Source: Owenweeksia hongkongensis DSM 17368
GTDB taxonomy: Bacteria > Bacteroidota > Bacteroidia > Flavobacteriales > Schleiferiaceae
Assembly: GCA_945865885.1 (NCBI GenBank)
Contig: CAMBEZ010000002.1
Coordinates: 1 to 64,000 of the forward strand
DNA length: 64,000 nucleotides
Direction: 5' to 3'
Shown here: positions 24,945-34,600 of the stretch, piece after piece
How the letters are laid out: each line of letters begins with the position of its first letter
How positions within the stretch are numbered: the first letter of the stretch is position 1
Notes under the pieces: model-generated
Told to the model about the DNA's origin: nothing
What the model saw: only the letters and a program-made list of their open reading frames with translations
The model's database searches: none
Translations under genes and position numbers: made by a program

Positions 24945-25625
24945 TTAAGGGGTTGTGGACGAAACCGGCAGCACCTTGCCGCGGAAATACCGATGTCCGT
25001 TCTGCGCAAAATCGGCCACATAAGCACCCATTTCACCGGCAGAAACCGGCGCTTCAAAGCCGGGAAAAGCCTCCGCCAACATCTCCGTTTGCACCGCGCC
25101 CAAGCACAGCACGTTGAAGGACCAACCGCGGTCGTTGAATTCGGTTTGGAGCACCTCCGTCAAGCAAACGGCCGCCGCTTTGCTGGAGCTGTACGCCGCC
25201 ATGCCCGGAAATTTCACCGAACCCTGAAAGCCACCCATGCTGGACAACGTCACCACGTGAACCGACGCCTCAAACAAGGGCATCAGCGCTTGTACCGCCA
25301 ACGCTGGCGCGGTGGCATTCGCCGCAAAGGAGTCGGCAAAATCCTCCGGCGACAGCTCTTCCAAAGGCTTGCGCACCAGGTAGCCTGCGCTGTTGACCAA
25401 ACCGGAAACCGTCCGACCCTGAGCGCGCAACTCTTCCGCAAACAAACGCCAATGGTCCGGCCGAACCGGATCCACCGCACGCACGTGAATCTGTGGGAAA
25501 TTCCATTCCGCGGGATCCAAAGCCGTCCGGCTCAAAGCCCAAACGGTATTCCCCTGGGCCGCCAAGGCAAGCGCCACTTCCCGGCCAATTCCGCGTCGGG
25601 CTCCGGTTACAATAAAATCACCCAT
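24945..25625 (-). CDS. Short-chain dehydrogenase/reductase
   Basis: This 226-residue classical SDR has the dinucleotide-binding motif VTGARRGIG at residues 6-14, NSAG, the catalytic Ser in TLSSMGG, and Tyr/Lys in AAYSSSKAA. It reduces or oxidises a small alcohol or ketone with NAD(P)H; no substrate can be inferred. The ATG at 25625 is chosen because it places the Rossmann motif at the usual distance. It overlaps the end of the small FeoB-associated gene by eight bases. It is an odd partner for iron-uptake genes and may just share the transcript. Confidence 0.88.
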   Translation of the reverse strand: MGDFIVTGARRGIGREVALALAAQGNTVWALSRTALDPAEWNFPQIHVRAVDPVRPDHWRLFAEELRAQGRTVSGLVNSAGYLVRKPLEELSPEDFADSFAANATAPALAVQALMPLFEASVHVVTLSSMGGFQGSVKFPGMAAYSSSKAAAVCLTEVLQTEFNDRGWSFNVLCLGAVQTEMLAEAFPGFEAPVSAGEMGAYVADFAQNGHRYFRGKVLPVSSTTP

Positions 25626-25749
25626 GTTTTGTCTTTGGAGCGGTTTCGCACGCGTCGCAACCCGCACTGGCCTTGCTGGGCGCAAACAGCACGCGCACCA
25701 AGGTGTAGAGGGCCCAACCCAAACTGGCAAAAGCAAGTACGTCCTGCAT
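25618..25749 (-). CDS. FeoB-associated Cys-rich membrane protein (43 residues)
   Basis: A very small gene directly downstream of feoB (nine-base gap) encodes 43 residues. One membrane helix (LAFASLGWALYTLVRVLFA) is followed by a short tail SKASAGCDACETAPKTKHG with a CxxC pair at residues 31 and 34. The position and layout match the FeoB-associated Cys-rich family (PF12669), the small third partner found next to many FeoB genes and thought to help handle Fe(II) at the pore. Its stop lies inside the SDR start (ATGGGTGA). Easily missed because of its size. Confidence 0.82.
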   Translation of the reverse strand: MQDVLAFASLGWALYTLVRVLFAPSKASAGCDACETAPKTKHG

Positions 25750-25758
25750 CACGTCAAT

Positions 25759-27789
25759 TTACGCCAATATTTGATAGGCCACAAAGGACACCAAATAGGC
25801 AAAGGCCGTCATGCCCGCCATTTGAATCAACGGCCACTTCCATCCTCCAGTCTCCTTCTTCACCACGGCAAAGGTGCTCAAGCACTGCATGGCAAACGCG
25901 TAAAACAGCATCAAGGAAACCCCCACCGCCAAATTGAAGAACGGCTCACCGGTGTCTGGATTGATTTCCTGCGCCATGTGTTCCCGTACTGTGCCCAAAT
26001 CGTCCGTGCCGACGGCGTAAATGGTGGCCATGGTGCCCACAAACACTTCGCGCGCGGCAAAGGAGGACAGCAACGCAATGCCCACCTTCCAGTCGTAGCC
26101 CAGAGGGCGGATGGCGGGTTCCACGGCATGCCCAATGCGGCCAATGTAGCTCTGCTCCAGGCGTTGAGCGGGATCTAATTGGTCCATTTCCGCGGAAGAA
26201 AGCGGTCCGTAATTGGCCAAAAACCACAACAAAATACTGATGGCCAGAATGATCTTACCGGCCTCCGCCACAAAACTCCGGGACTTTTGAAAAACCGTGT
26301 TCCACAGGTTTCGCACCAACGGCAGTCGGTACCGGGGCAACTCCAGCAAGAACGGCGCACTGGTGCCCACCGGCACAAACCGCTTTACCAAGGACGACGC
26401 TCCCAATGCCACCACAAATCCCAAGGCATACAAGGCAAATAACACGAAAGCACGGGCGTCGAACGGTCCAAACGCCACTTTGGGAATCACCAGCGCAATC
26501 AAAACGGTGTATACCGGCAGTCGGGCAGAGCAGGTCATGAAGGGCGTAACCAAAATGGTCAACAACCGCTCCCGTGGATTCTCAATGTTACGCGCCGCCA
26601 TGATGGCCGGAATGGCGCACGCATTGGCACTGACCATGGGAACCACGCTCTTACCGCTCAATCCAAAGGGCCGCAGCACGCGATCCAGCATGAACACCAC
26701 GCGCGCCATGTACCCGCTCTCCTCCAACAAGGCAATGAAAAAGAAAAGCAGCGCAATCTGTGGCAAAAACATCAAAACTCCGGAAACACCGGGCACAATG
26801 CCGTTGGCCACCAGCTCCGTAAACGCTCCCGCCGGCAAAACCGATTCCGCCCAGGCTCCTAACTGAGAAAAATAGCCATCGATGGCGTTCATGGGACCTT
26901 CGGCCCAAAAGAACACCGCCTGGAAGAGCAAAAAAAGCACGGCAATCAGCGTCAAACCGCCCCACAGCGGATGCGTCAACACCCGATCTATGCGCGCAGA
27001 ACGCGTCAAATCTTTACCCGGATCCAAGTGAAGCAACGTCTTTAGTAGGCGGTGCAAAGCGCTGTAGCGTTGCACGGTCTCGTCCACGCGCAACCGATCC
27101 GACGCCGCGCCGCGCTGCTGAACCCACGCCAACGCGCCAAACTCAGGCGGTTCCGTGGCCCACAACCAGGCCGCATACTCTGTTCTGCTCCCGCTCAAGG
27201 CAATCGCCTCGTCCAACCAAGCTGCTCCCTTCTTGCGCGGTTGAAAAAATCGATCCGATACCGGAACTGGCTTTGCACGCAGAACGGCCTCTTTCACCCG
27301 ATCCAGGCCCAATCCCGTTCGTCCGTTCACAGGGATTACTTCAACCCCGCCCAAGGCGGCGCCCAAGGCCTCAAAGTCCACAGACTGGCCGCGCAGCCGC
27401 ATTTCGTCGTGCATGGTCACCACCAAAACGGCGGGCAAACCCAAATCCAAAACTTGGGTGAATAAAAACAAATGTCGTTTCAGGTTGGTGCCGTCCGCAA
27501 TGCCAATCACCACATCGGCCCGTTCGGACTCCGCAGGGTTCACCAACGCTTGGTACACCACGCGCTCGTCTTCCCCGTTGGGGTGCAAACTGTACGTGCC
27601 GGGCAAATCAATGACCTCCGCCAGTGCCGTGGCACTCAACTTGGCCAAACCGGACAATTTGTCTACGGTGATGCCCGGATAATTACTAACCTTCTGACTC
27701 AAACCGGTCAAGCGGTTGAACACCGAACTCTTGCCGGTGTTGGGATTGCCTACCAGGGCAATGCGCAGGGCACGTTTCGCATCCGACAT
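25759..27789 (-). CDS. feoB: Ferrous iron transport protein B
   Basis: FeoB imports Fe(II) across the inner membrane. This 676-residue form has the N-terminal G domain (GNPNTGKSSVFNRLTG at residues 14-29 with the K-S of G1, DLPGTYSLHP for G3, IGIADGTNLKRHL) and two Gate repeats in the membrane part (LTPFMTCSARLPVYTVL and the C-terminal SFAAREVFVGTMATIYAVG). It is shorter than the 770-residue E. coli protein mainly at the C-terminus, where the extra Cys-rich tail is replaced by the separate small gene downstream. feoA precedes it by three bases. Fur boxes are not obvious, since transcription probably starts upstream of pdhA. Confidence 0.97.
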   Translation of the reverse strand: MSDAKRALRIALVGNPNTGKSSVFNRLTGLSQKVSNYPGITVDKLSGLAKLSATALAEVIDLPGTYSLHPNGEDERVVYQALVNPAESERADVVIGIADGTNLKRHLFLFTQVLDLGLPAVLVVTMHDEMRLRGQSVDFEALGAALGGVEVIPVNGRTGLGLDRVKEAVLRAKPVPVSDRFFQPRKKGAAWLDEAIALSGSRTEYAAWLWATEPPEFGALAWVQQRGAASDRLRVDETVQRYSALHRLLKTLLHLDPGKDLTRSARIDRVLTHPLWGGLTLIAVLFLLFQAVFFWAEGPMNAIDGYFSQLGAWAESVLPAGAFTELVANGIVPGVSGVLMFLPQIALLFFFIALLEESGYMARVVFMLDRVLRPFGLSGKSVVPMVSANACAIPAIMAARNIENPRERLLTILVTPFMTCSARLPVYTVLIALVIPKVAFGPFDARAFVLFALYALGFVVALGASSLVKRFVPVGTSAPFLLELPRYRLPLVRNLWNTVFQKSRSFVAEAGKIILAISILLWFLANYGPLSSAEMDQLDPAQRLEQSYIGRIGHAVEPAIRPLGYDWKVGIALLSSFAAREVFVGTMATIYAVGTDDLGTVREHMAQEINPDTGEPFFNLAVGVSLMLFYAFAMQCLSTFAVVKKETGGWKWPLIQMAGMTAFAYLVSFVAYQILA

Positions 27790-27792
27790 GGC

Positions 27793-28032
27793 TCAGTCTT
27801 GATCGGTTTGCACCCAAATTCGCTCGGCCAAGTCCCGGCGAACGGCCAGTTGCCAGCCGTCCACGTCCAAGCACAAGGGGTCACCCCAAGGTGCCGTGTA
27901 GTTGATGGTTACGCGCATGCCGGGTAAACAACCCATTTCCAGCAACTTGGGCGGAACATCGTCCAAGCACAAGTCCTGGATGACACCGCTTTCGCCCGGA
28001 CGCAAATCCGCCAAGCGCTTCAAGCCCGCCAT
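27793..28032 (-). CDS. feoA: FeoA family protein
   Basis: This 79-residue SH3-like FeoA protein supports FeoB function. LADLRPGESGVIQDL, LLEMGCLPGMRVTI and the closing LAVRRDLAERIWV are typical. The ATG at 28032 overlaps the pdhC stop (TGATG), so translation is coupled to the pyruvate dehydrogenase E2 gene. A longer in-frame reading to 28215 lies inside pdhC and is rejected. Confidence 0.92.
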   Translation of the reverse strand: MAGLKRLADLRPGESGVIQDLCLDDVPPKLLEMGCLPGMRVTINYTAPWGDPLCLDVDGWQLAVRRDLAERIWVQTDQD

Positions 28033-29300
28033 CAGAGCAGCATGGTTACCGGTGCCTCCAGATACTGCTTCAAAGTTTGCAAAAACGCGGCTCCCGTAGC
28101 TCCGTCCACCGCCCGGTGATCGCAGCTCAGCGTGAGCTTCATGGTGTGGCCGGGAACTACCTGGCCATCCTTCACCACGGGTACTTCCTGAATACCGCCT
28201 ACGGCCAGAATGCACGCGTCGGGTGAATTGATGATGGCGGTAAACTCATCGATGCCAAACATTCCCAAGTTGCTAATTGTAAACGTATTACCTTCCCAAT
28301 CCGACGGCTGCAACTTTTTGTCCTTGGCTTTCTGAGCAAAACTTTTCACCTCAGCACCAATGGCCTGCAAAGACTTGGCGTCCGCGTGGCGCACCACCGG
28401 AACCAACAGTCCGTCTTCCACAGCAACGGCCACCCCCACGTGTACGTGGTGGTAGGTGCGGATAAAATCGCCCATCCACGCACTGTTGATGGCCGGATGC
28501 TTCTTAAGCGATAACGCCGCAGCTTTCACTACCAAGTCGTTGAAAGACACCTTGGCATCGGCAACGGCATTCAATTGCGCACGAGCAGCCATGGCGGCGC
28601 TCATGTCCACAGTAACCTTCAAGTAGAAATGCGGCGCGGTGAATTTGCTCTCGCTCAAACGACGCGCAATGGTCTTGCGCATTTGCGTGTTGGGAGCGTC
28701 CACATAGCCTTCAGCACCGGTAAAATTAGGAGCCGCAACTGCAGCAGACGTTTCAGGAACAAAAGAATCCACGTCACGCTTGACAATCCGCCCACCGTCG
28801 CCAGAACCGGCCACCGCGCGCAGGTCAATCCCTTTCTCTTCCGCCAAACGCTTAGCCAAAGGAGACGCCACCACGCGGCCGGAGCTCAAAACTGGTGCTG
28901 GAGCAGGTGCTGGTGCGGAGACAACCGCTGCTGGCGCTGGCACCGCCACGGGGGCAGCAGCAGGCGCTGCAACGGGAACCACAGCAGGTGCTGCAACGGG
29001 GGCAGCGGCAGGCGCTGCAGGAGCACCGCCTTGGAGCAATGCGGAAATATCTTCACCCGCGGCGCCCAATACACACAGCAACGAATCCACCGGAGCCGTC
29101 TGGCCCTCGCCAATTCCGATGTGCAGTAACACTCCTTCCTGGCCGGGAAAAGCCTCAAAATCCATGGTTGCCTTGTCCGTCTCAATCTCAGCAAGCAACA
29201 TGCCTTCTTTCACGGTATCGCCCACGTTTGCGTGCCATTTGGCAACCACACCTTCGGTCATGGTGTCGCTCAAGCGGGGCATATTGATTACTAGGGCCAT
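28032..29300 (-). CDS. pdhC: Pyruvate dehydrogenase complex E2 (dihydrolipoamide acetyltransferase)
   Basis: E2 passes the acetyl group from E1 to CoA. The 422 residues hold one lipoyl domain (Lys43 in ETDKATMDFEA), an Ala/Pro/Val linker at about 88-135, a peripheral-subunit-binding domain (ASPLAKRLAEEKGIDL, about 143-180) and the CAT domain ending with the catalytic HRAVDGATG (HxxxD). Many E2s have two or three lipoyl domains; a single one is normal in this phylum. It follows pdhA by eight bases and overlaps feoA. E1 beta and E3 are not in the window. Confidence 0.95.
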   Translation of the reverse strand: MALVINMPRLSDTMTEGVVAKWHANVGDTVKEGMLLAEIETDKATMDFEAFPGQEGVLLHIGIGEGQTAPVDSLLCVLGAAGEDISALLQGGAPAAPAAAPVAAPAVVPVAAPAAAPVAVPAPAAVVSAPAPAPAPVLSSGRVVASPLAKRLAEEKGIDLRAVAGSGDGGRIVKRDVDSFVPETSAAVAAPNFTGAEGYVDAPNTQMRKTIARRLSESKFTAPHFYLKVTVDMSAAMAARAQLNAVADAKVSFNDLVVKAAALSLKKHPAINSAWMGDFIRTYHHVHVGVAVAVEDGLLVPVVRHADAKSLQAIGAEVKSFAQKAKDKKLQPSDWEGNTFTISNLGMFGIDEFTAIINSPDACILAVGGIQEVPVVKDGQVVPGHTMKLTLSCDHRAVDGATGAAFLQTLKQYLEAPVTMLL

Positions 29301-29308
29301 GGGGAAAC

Positions 29309-30304
29309 TTATTCTTTAATGAAGGGATAATTCTCTTGAACGTAAATATCTTGCCAAAGTTCGTGGGCTTCAGGGTACGGCGAATTTTCACCAAACGCAA
29401 CGCATTCCTGCACCAAAGCCTTGACGCGCGCATCGATTTCCTCAAAGTCGGACTCCTTGGCCCACTTCTTGGATTCCAATACCGAGCGCGCAATTAAGAT
29501 GGGGTCTTGCTTCTGGAATTCCGCCACCTCATCCTTGGTACGGTAGTGCTGCGCATCGGACATGGAATGGCCCTTGTAGCGGTACGTTCGCATTTCCAGA
29601 AAAGTAGGACCGCCGCCAGAACGTGCGCGCTCCATGGCTTCGTGCATGGCGTCGTACACCTTAGCAGGATCCATTCCGTCCACGGGCATACACGGCATTT
29701 CGTAGCCCAAGCCCAACTTCCAAATTTCTTCGTGGTTGGCCGTGCGCTTCAGCGAAGTACCCATGGCATAACCGTTGTTCTCCACAACGAACACCACCGG
29801 CAAGTTCCACAGCATCGCCAGGTTGAACGTCTCGTGCAACGACCCCTGACGCACGGCTCCATCTCCCATGTAGGTCAACGTCACGTTGTTCCGGCCCTCG
29901 TACTTATCCGCAAAAGCCAACCCAGCGCCCAAAGGAATCTGACCGCCCACAATGCCGTGACCGCCGTAAAAATGATGCTCCTTGCTGAACATGTGCATGG
30001 ATCCACCTTTACCGCGGGAAGTGCCGGTTACCTTACCCATCAACTCCGCCATGATTTTGCGCGGATCTACTCCCAATCCAATGGGCTGAACGTGGTTTCG
30101 GTAGGCCGTGATCATTTTGTCCCCGGGCTCCATGGCCAGCAAAGCGCCCGCCAAAAGAGCCTCTTGACCGTTGTACAGGTGCAGAAAGCCGCGAATTTTT
30201 TGCTGGATGTACAAGGCGGACGTCATGTCTTCGAACTTGCGCCAGAACAGCATGTCTTCGTACCACTTGAGGTAAACCTCTTTGGTCAGTTTTTTCTTGG
30301 CCAT
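29309..30304 (-). CDS. pdhA: Pyruvate dehydrogenase E1 component subunit alpha
   Basis: This 331-residue thiamine-diphosphate-dependent E1 alpha subunit has the TPP/Mg motif GDGAVRQGSLHETFN...VENNG at about 155-190, HGIVGGQIPLGAGLA and the phosphorylation-loop-like YRYKGHSMSDAQHYR. The ATG at 30304 (MAKKKLTKEVYL) is preferred over an upstream TTG/GTG because homologues start here and a TATTTTTG box lies 21 bases upstream. It leads a seven-gene unit (pdhA, pdhC, feoA, feoB, small Cys gene, SDR, porin) with no gap above 19 bases. The E1 beta gene must be elsewhere. Confidence 0.95.
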   Translation of the reverse strand: MAKKKLTKEVYLKWYEDMLFWRKFEDMTSALYIQQKIRGFLHLYNGQEALLAGALLAMEPGDKMITAYRNHVQPIGLGVDPRKIMAELMGKVTGTSRGKGGSMHMFSKEHHFYGGHGIVGGQIPLGAGLAFADKYEGRNNVTLTYMGDGAVRQGSLHETFNLAMLWNLPVVFVVENNGYAMGTSLKRTANHEEIWKLGLGYEMPCMPVDGMDPAKVYDAMHEAMERARSGGGPTFLEMRTYRYKGHSMSDAQHYRTKDEVAEFQKQDPILIARSVLESKKWAKESDFEEIDARVKALVQECVAFGENSPYPEAHELWQDIYVQENYPFIKE

Positions 30305-30325
30305 GGGGACTTTTTTAAAGGCGTG

Positions 30326-30333
30326 CAAAAATA
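30326..30333 (-). promoter_or_regulatory. -7 box of the pdhA-feo unit
   Basis: The minus strand reads TATTTTTG, an exact TAnnTTTG match, 21 bases before the pdhA ATG, inside the 37-base gap after porV. No good -33 element is visible. Confidence 0.55.
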
Positions 30334-30341
30334 CGCCGAAA

Positions 30342-31544
30342 TCACTTCAAGAGTTGATTCAGATCCAAAAGCGCACTAAACCGGAGCGTATTTTGCAACG
30401 GAGAGCGAACCGTTTGGTCTGCGGGGAACAAGTAGGCAAAATCCAGTTGGATCAAAGAGTACTTAATGCCAAAGCCCATGGTGAAGTAGCGTCGATTTCC
30501 TTTGGTGGCGTCTTCGTGTTGGTACCCCCCGCGAACGGCAAACTTCTCGTCGTACCAGTATTCGCCTCCTACGTTGAACATGAACTCGCGAAGCAACTCC
30601 GCTGTTCCGTCCGGTTTGGACGACGGATCAAACGATTGAATCATCCCCTGCATCACACTGACTTGGTCGTCTTTACCCGCAATGATTTCGGAACGATCGC
30701 CGTCCTCGTCGATGTCTTGCAGGTCCCGAACCGGGCGCGTAGGCACCAACAACTTATTCACATCCGTCAACAAAGTGAAACGGTTGTACTTGTCCAAGGT
30801 CCAGTTAAACCCGGCTCCCGCGCGCAAATTCGTGGGAATAAAATCGGACGAACCGCTCTCGGTGTACTTCACCTTGGCGCCTAAATTGCTCAACGTTACA
30901 CCGCCCGTCCACTGACCTTTTTGGCCATCCTCCATGTTGAACGTGTTGCCTTGGTAGAAAAAACTCACGTCGGAGGCAACCGTGGTGGCCGCCTTGGTTT
31001 GCAAGCCACCCACTACCTGGCCCTGGGTCAAGTCGGACAAAGCGCCGCGCAGCGAAATTCCCGCAGACCAATTCTTGTTCAATTGCAAAGCGTAGGCCAC
31101 GTCAACAGCCACCTCGTACGGGCGAAAAGTACCCTGCTCGTTGCCGTTTTCGTCGCGGAACGTAATGTCGCCCAAGGAAAAATACCGCAACCCCACGCCC
31201 AAGCCACCGCGCTTGCCCACCCCAAAAACGGCATTGGCAAACATCAGTTCAACGTCCGGAACCAAGGCCCGCAACCACGGGGTGTAGGCCAAACCGCCCA
31301 TGGCGTTGCCCTGTCCTACCCAGGCCAATTTGGCGGGATTCCAGTACAAAGCATTGGCGTCTACAGAGGCCGCTACCCCGGCATTGGCCATTCCGCCCAT
31401 CCGCGCATCCGGGCCAATATTCAACATCGGCATGGCAGACGTTACGACGTTTAACTTGGAGGCATACGGATTTTGAGCGCGAACCGCAGGGGTCGCAACA
31501 CACAAGATGACTAGCGCGAAAGCGCTCCGCAAGGTGTTTTTCAT
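30342..31544 (-). CDS. porV: Type IX secretion outer-membrane protein PorV (LptO)
   Basis: PorV is a FadL-like 14-strand barrel that collects T9SS cargo from the SprA translocon and hands it to the PorU sortase. The protein has 400 residues with a signal peptide (MKNTLRSAFALVILCVATPAVRA). The family's LNIGPDARMGGMANAGVAAS, LYWNPAKLAWV, YTPWLRALVPD and the C-terminal QNTLRFSALLDL are visible. I start it at the ATG at 31544, six bases after a TATCTTTG box, rather than the ORF start eight codons upstream, which would lie within the promoter. porU lies 65 bases upstream on the same strand. Confidence 0.95.
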   Translation of the reverse strand: MKNTLRSAFALVILCVATPAVRAQNPYASKLNVVTSAMPMLNIGPDARMGGMANAGVAASVDANALYWNPAKLAWVGQGNAMGGLAYTPWLRALVPDVELMFANAVFGVGKRGGLGVGLRYFSLGDITFRDENGNEQGTFRPYEVAVDVAYALQLNKNWSAGISLRGALSDLTQGQVVGGLQTKAATTVASDVSFFYQGNTFNMEDGQKGQWTGGVTLSNLGAKVKYTESGSSDFIPTNLRAGAGFNWTLDKYNRFTLLTDVNKLLVPTRPVRDLQDIDEDGDRSEIIAGKDDQVSVMQGMIQSFDPSSKPDGTAELLREFMFNVGGEYWYDEKFAVRGGYQHEDATKGNRRYFTMGFGIKYSLIQLDFAYLFPADQTVRSPLQNTLRFSALLDLNQLLK

Positions 31545-31550
31545 AGGGGA

Positions 31551-31558
31551 CAAAGATA
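31551..31558 (-). promoter_or_regulatory. -7 box of porV
   Basis: The minus strand reads TATCTTTG (exact TAnnTTTG), six bases before the porV ATG. It argues for porV having its own transcript in addition to read-through from porU. Confidence 0.55.
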
Positions 31559-31609
31559 CAGGATTCATTGGGGAAAATTGGATGCTTTAGCGTGGTTTCG
31601 CGGGAGAAC

Positions 31610-34600
31610 TTAGTTCGAAATGAGAACCAACCGCTCCCCTACAACGTCGCGCTGGCCGGTTTGCGTATTCTTCACCCGCAAACGAACCCAGTACCAACCG
31701 GGAACCAGAGGACCGCCCGGATCTGCATTCAGGTCCCAGTCCAGCAACTCCGTCCGGTTTCCACTGGGCGTTCCCACCCAATCGTACGTCCGCAGTACAC
31801 GCCCGTCGGAAGCGTGCAAACTGGCGCCAACTTCCAGCGGCTGACCGTCTTGGTTGTGCGAAAAGGCCACGGTCAAAGGCCCGGACGCCAGCGGATTCGG
31901 ATACAAAAACAGCTGATCTAATTGGAGCAATTGGCCCCGCACCACCACAAATTCTACCGAGCCCACCGCCGGATTGTTGTACGCATCCCAAGCCCGCACC
32001 GAAAACGTGTGCGGACCTTCCGGTAAATCAAAAAACGGCAAGCGAACGGTTCCGCGATCGAACCGGTCCAGGTCGGACTCGTAGGACCCGTTCAGCACCA
32101 CGGCTTCATTCCATGCGCCGTCCAGGGCGCCCAAAACGTCGTGCCCAATGCCATTGCCCACCGCATTGATGCCGCTGGGATCGTACAAGCGCGCCAATCC
32201 CACCGGATCCGTACCCGTGTAGCCACCGTTTTGAAACAACGTGTCGTTCAGGTACGCGGAAACCGTCGGGCCCGTATTATCCACCGGGGCGTTCGCACGC
32301 AAGCCGCCAATGCGCACGTCTGTGCGGGAGCCAATGCCGTCGGACGTGTCGTTGAACACGTAGGCCGTCAACTTGCCCGGTCCCACATTCAACGCAATGT
32401 CCAACGGTACCTTGAACTTGATTTTGAACCGACCGTTTTCCACCCGAACGCGCCCGCGGTACACCGCATTTTCCTGAAGTAAAAAAGGCACCGCAACCCC
32501 CTGATCGTCGTTGACCAACGTGGAACGCTGCACCTTTTTGTCCAACAACTCCACGTACGCTACCCCGGAGTAGTTGGGCAAATACTGCCCCAAATCGCCC
32601 ACCACGTATCCGGTTGCTTCCACGTCGGACAGGGCCTTTAGCGTGTCCGACGGCGGCACCCCGGCAGCCAAAGCTTCGCCGTTCACCGAATCCCACACCG
32701 CGCCGTACCGCGGCACATTCAACCGCAGTCCGGGGTCTCCCAACAGCGTAAAACGCATTTTATCACCACTCTTGACGCCGTTCTTGGCACCGCGTACGAT
32801 TTGCCCCAGCGTTCGGTAGCGATTGTCTTCGCGCTTGAACAATTCGGAAAATATGGAGTCGTTCATCACCGCCCCCTCAAATGCTCCCACCACCCGGGTG
32901 GTGGACAACAAGGCAATGGCCCCTCCGTTGGGGTTCAGCAACAACTCCTCTCCCGCGCTGGTGCGCAAGGGATCGTCCAACCGGGAAAATTCACACGTAA
33001 TGGTCACCACCAGCGGAAGCTTGTGGCCGTTCTTGAACGCCTTCACGTCCCCCAATTGGAGTAAATTCTCCGAACACCAGCCCACCTCACCGCCGTGTCC
33101 CAGGTAGCTCGTCACCAAGTTACCCTGTTCGAAAGCGCGCAGCAATTGCTCCCGAGCTGCCGGATAGGACTGGCTTCCCGACGAACTCTGCTGCAAAAAA
33201 GCGTCGGTGTAAATCTTATTGATCGTAAAAAAGGGCAAGTCCGCCTCCACCCGATTGGCCAAAACCTCCTGCGCGGCCGAGAACGTAGACTCCCAGCTCG
33301 CGTCGGCATCGTCTGCCACAAACAACAAACGCTTGCGCCAGGGCCCATAAGCAGTTGTGTCCGTGGCATAGCCCACAATTTTATCCACCATCGCCTCCGC
33401 CTCCGCCTTCGTCGTCACCGGCAAGCGCCCAATGCCCACGTCCAACGTTTGGGAAGTAAAATTCGCCCCTTCGTTGGCGTCCAAATAACCGATGAAATCG
33501 TCCAAACAGTAGGAGGAGTACAGGGAAAAACTGGCCGGACTCTGGTAAATCGGTACAAAATTCTGCTTGCTCGACAGTCTGTTTTTGTAGTCGTATGAGG
33601 CATCGCCAAACAAAACGACGTACTTCGGCCGGTCCTCTGGTGTTGCCGCTGAATCGCGCAAATGCTTGATAAAATCGCGAATCGCAACCAAATCTTGCGC
33701 CCCGCTGCTGAACTCGTTGTAGAGCTCTTGAACCTCCACAACGGCCGTTCTGTAGCGGCTGTGCTCCGCGTGGAACGCTGCCAATCGATCCGCAGATTCC
33801 CGGAAATTTGGATGGGTTACCACCAAATAATCCACCCCGCGGAAGGCGCGAATATTTTGATTTTCAACCCGGCCGCGAAGAACAGGCACCTGTGCCTGGT
33901 TGGGCGAAAAAACCACGTGCGTCCGCGCAGAATCCTCACGAACAACAAACTGCAAAACGGAACCCACACGCACAAACGGTCGCTCAACATAACGCCCTCC
34001 GCGGTGCCCAACTTCCCAAACCACCGCACCTGCTGCGGCCTGCTCCACCGAATAGCGCACCACCTTTCCAGAATCGGAAGAAGACCGCACCCAAACCGGC
34101 TTCTGGTACTGTACCAACGGAACATCCGCCTCCGCGCGAACCCAGTCCAAATGGGCAACGGCTCCACTGACGCCCGCACGGTCCAAGGCCACCGTAAACG
34201 ACGGTACCCCCGGAACACCAGGTTGGTACGTCCCCCCCAAAGAAATGCCAGCCGCCACATCAGCACCCGCTACCGCGGAAATAGGATTCGCTTGAGCAGA
34301 CGCTAACTCTTGGCCATTGGTTTGGAAAACAAAACGAGGACCAAATTGCGTGGTACGCACAGCTGCGCGAACTTGGAATTGGAGGTTGCTTTGCGCATCC
34401 AAGGGCGGCAAATCTAGCGCAACAGGGTGCACCAAGGAATAATCAAACAATTCACCAAACCACTGCCGCCCTGATCCCACCAAATTTCGCTGTTCGCGCT
34501 CGTGGAAAGCAACCGCTACGGTTCGGCTCCGCTCCCGGTCCACAGCACCAGAAACGGCTGCCGCTGCACCCATCCGAGCTCCGCCCTGCGTGGTGGTTAC

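Noticed and set aside
24714-25937. 407-residue plus-strand open frame across the porin, SDR and small Cys gene
   Set aside because: It crosses three minus-strand genes and shows the Arg/Pro/Gln-rich composition of other shadow frames here.
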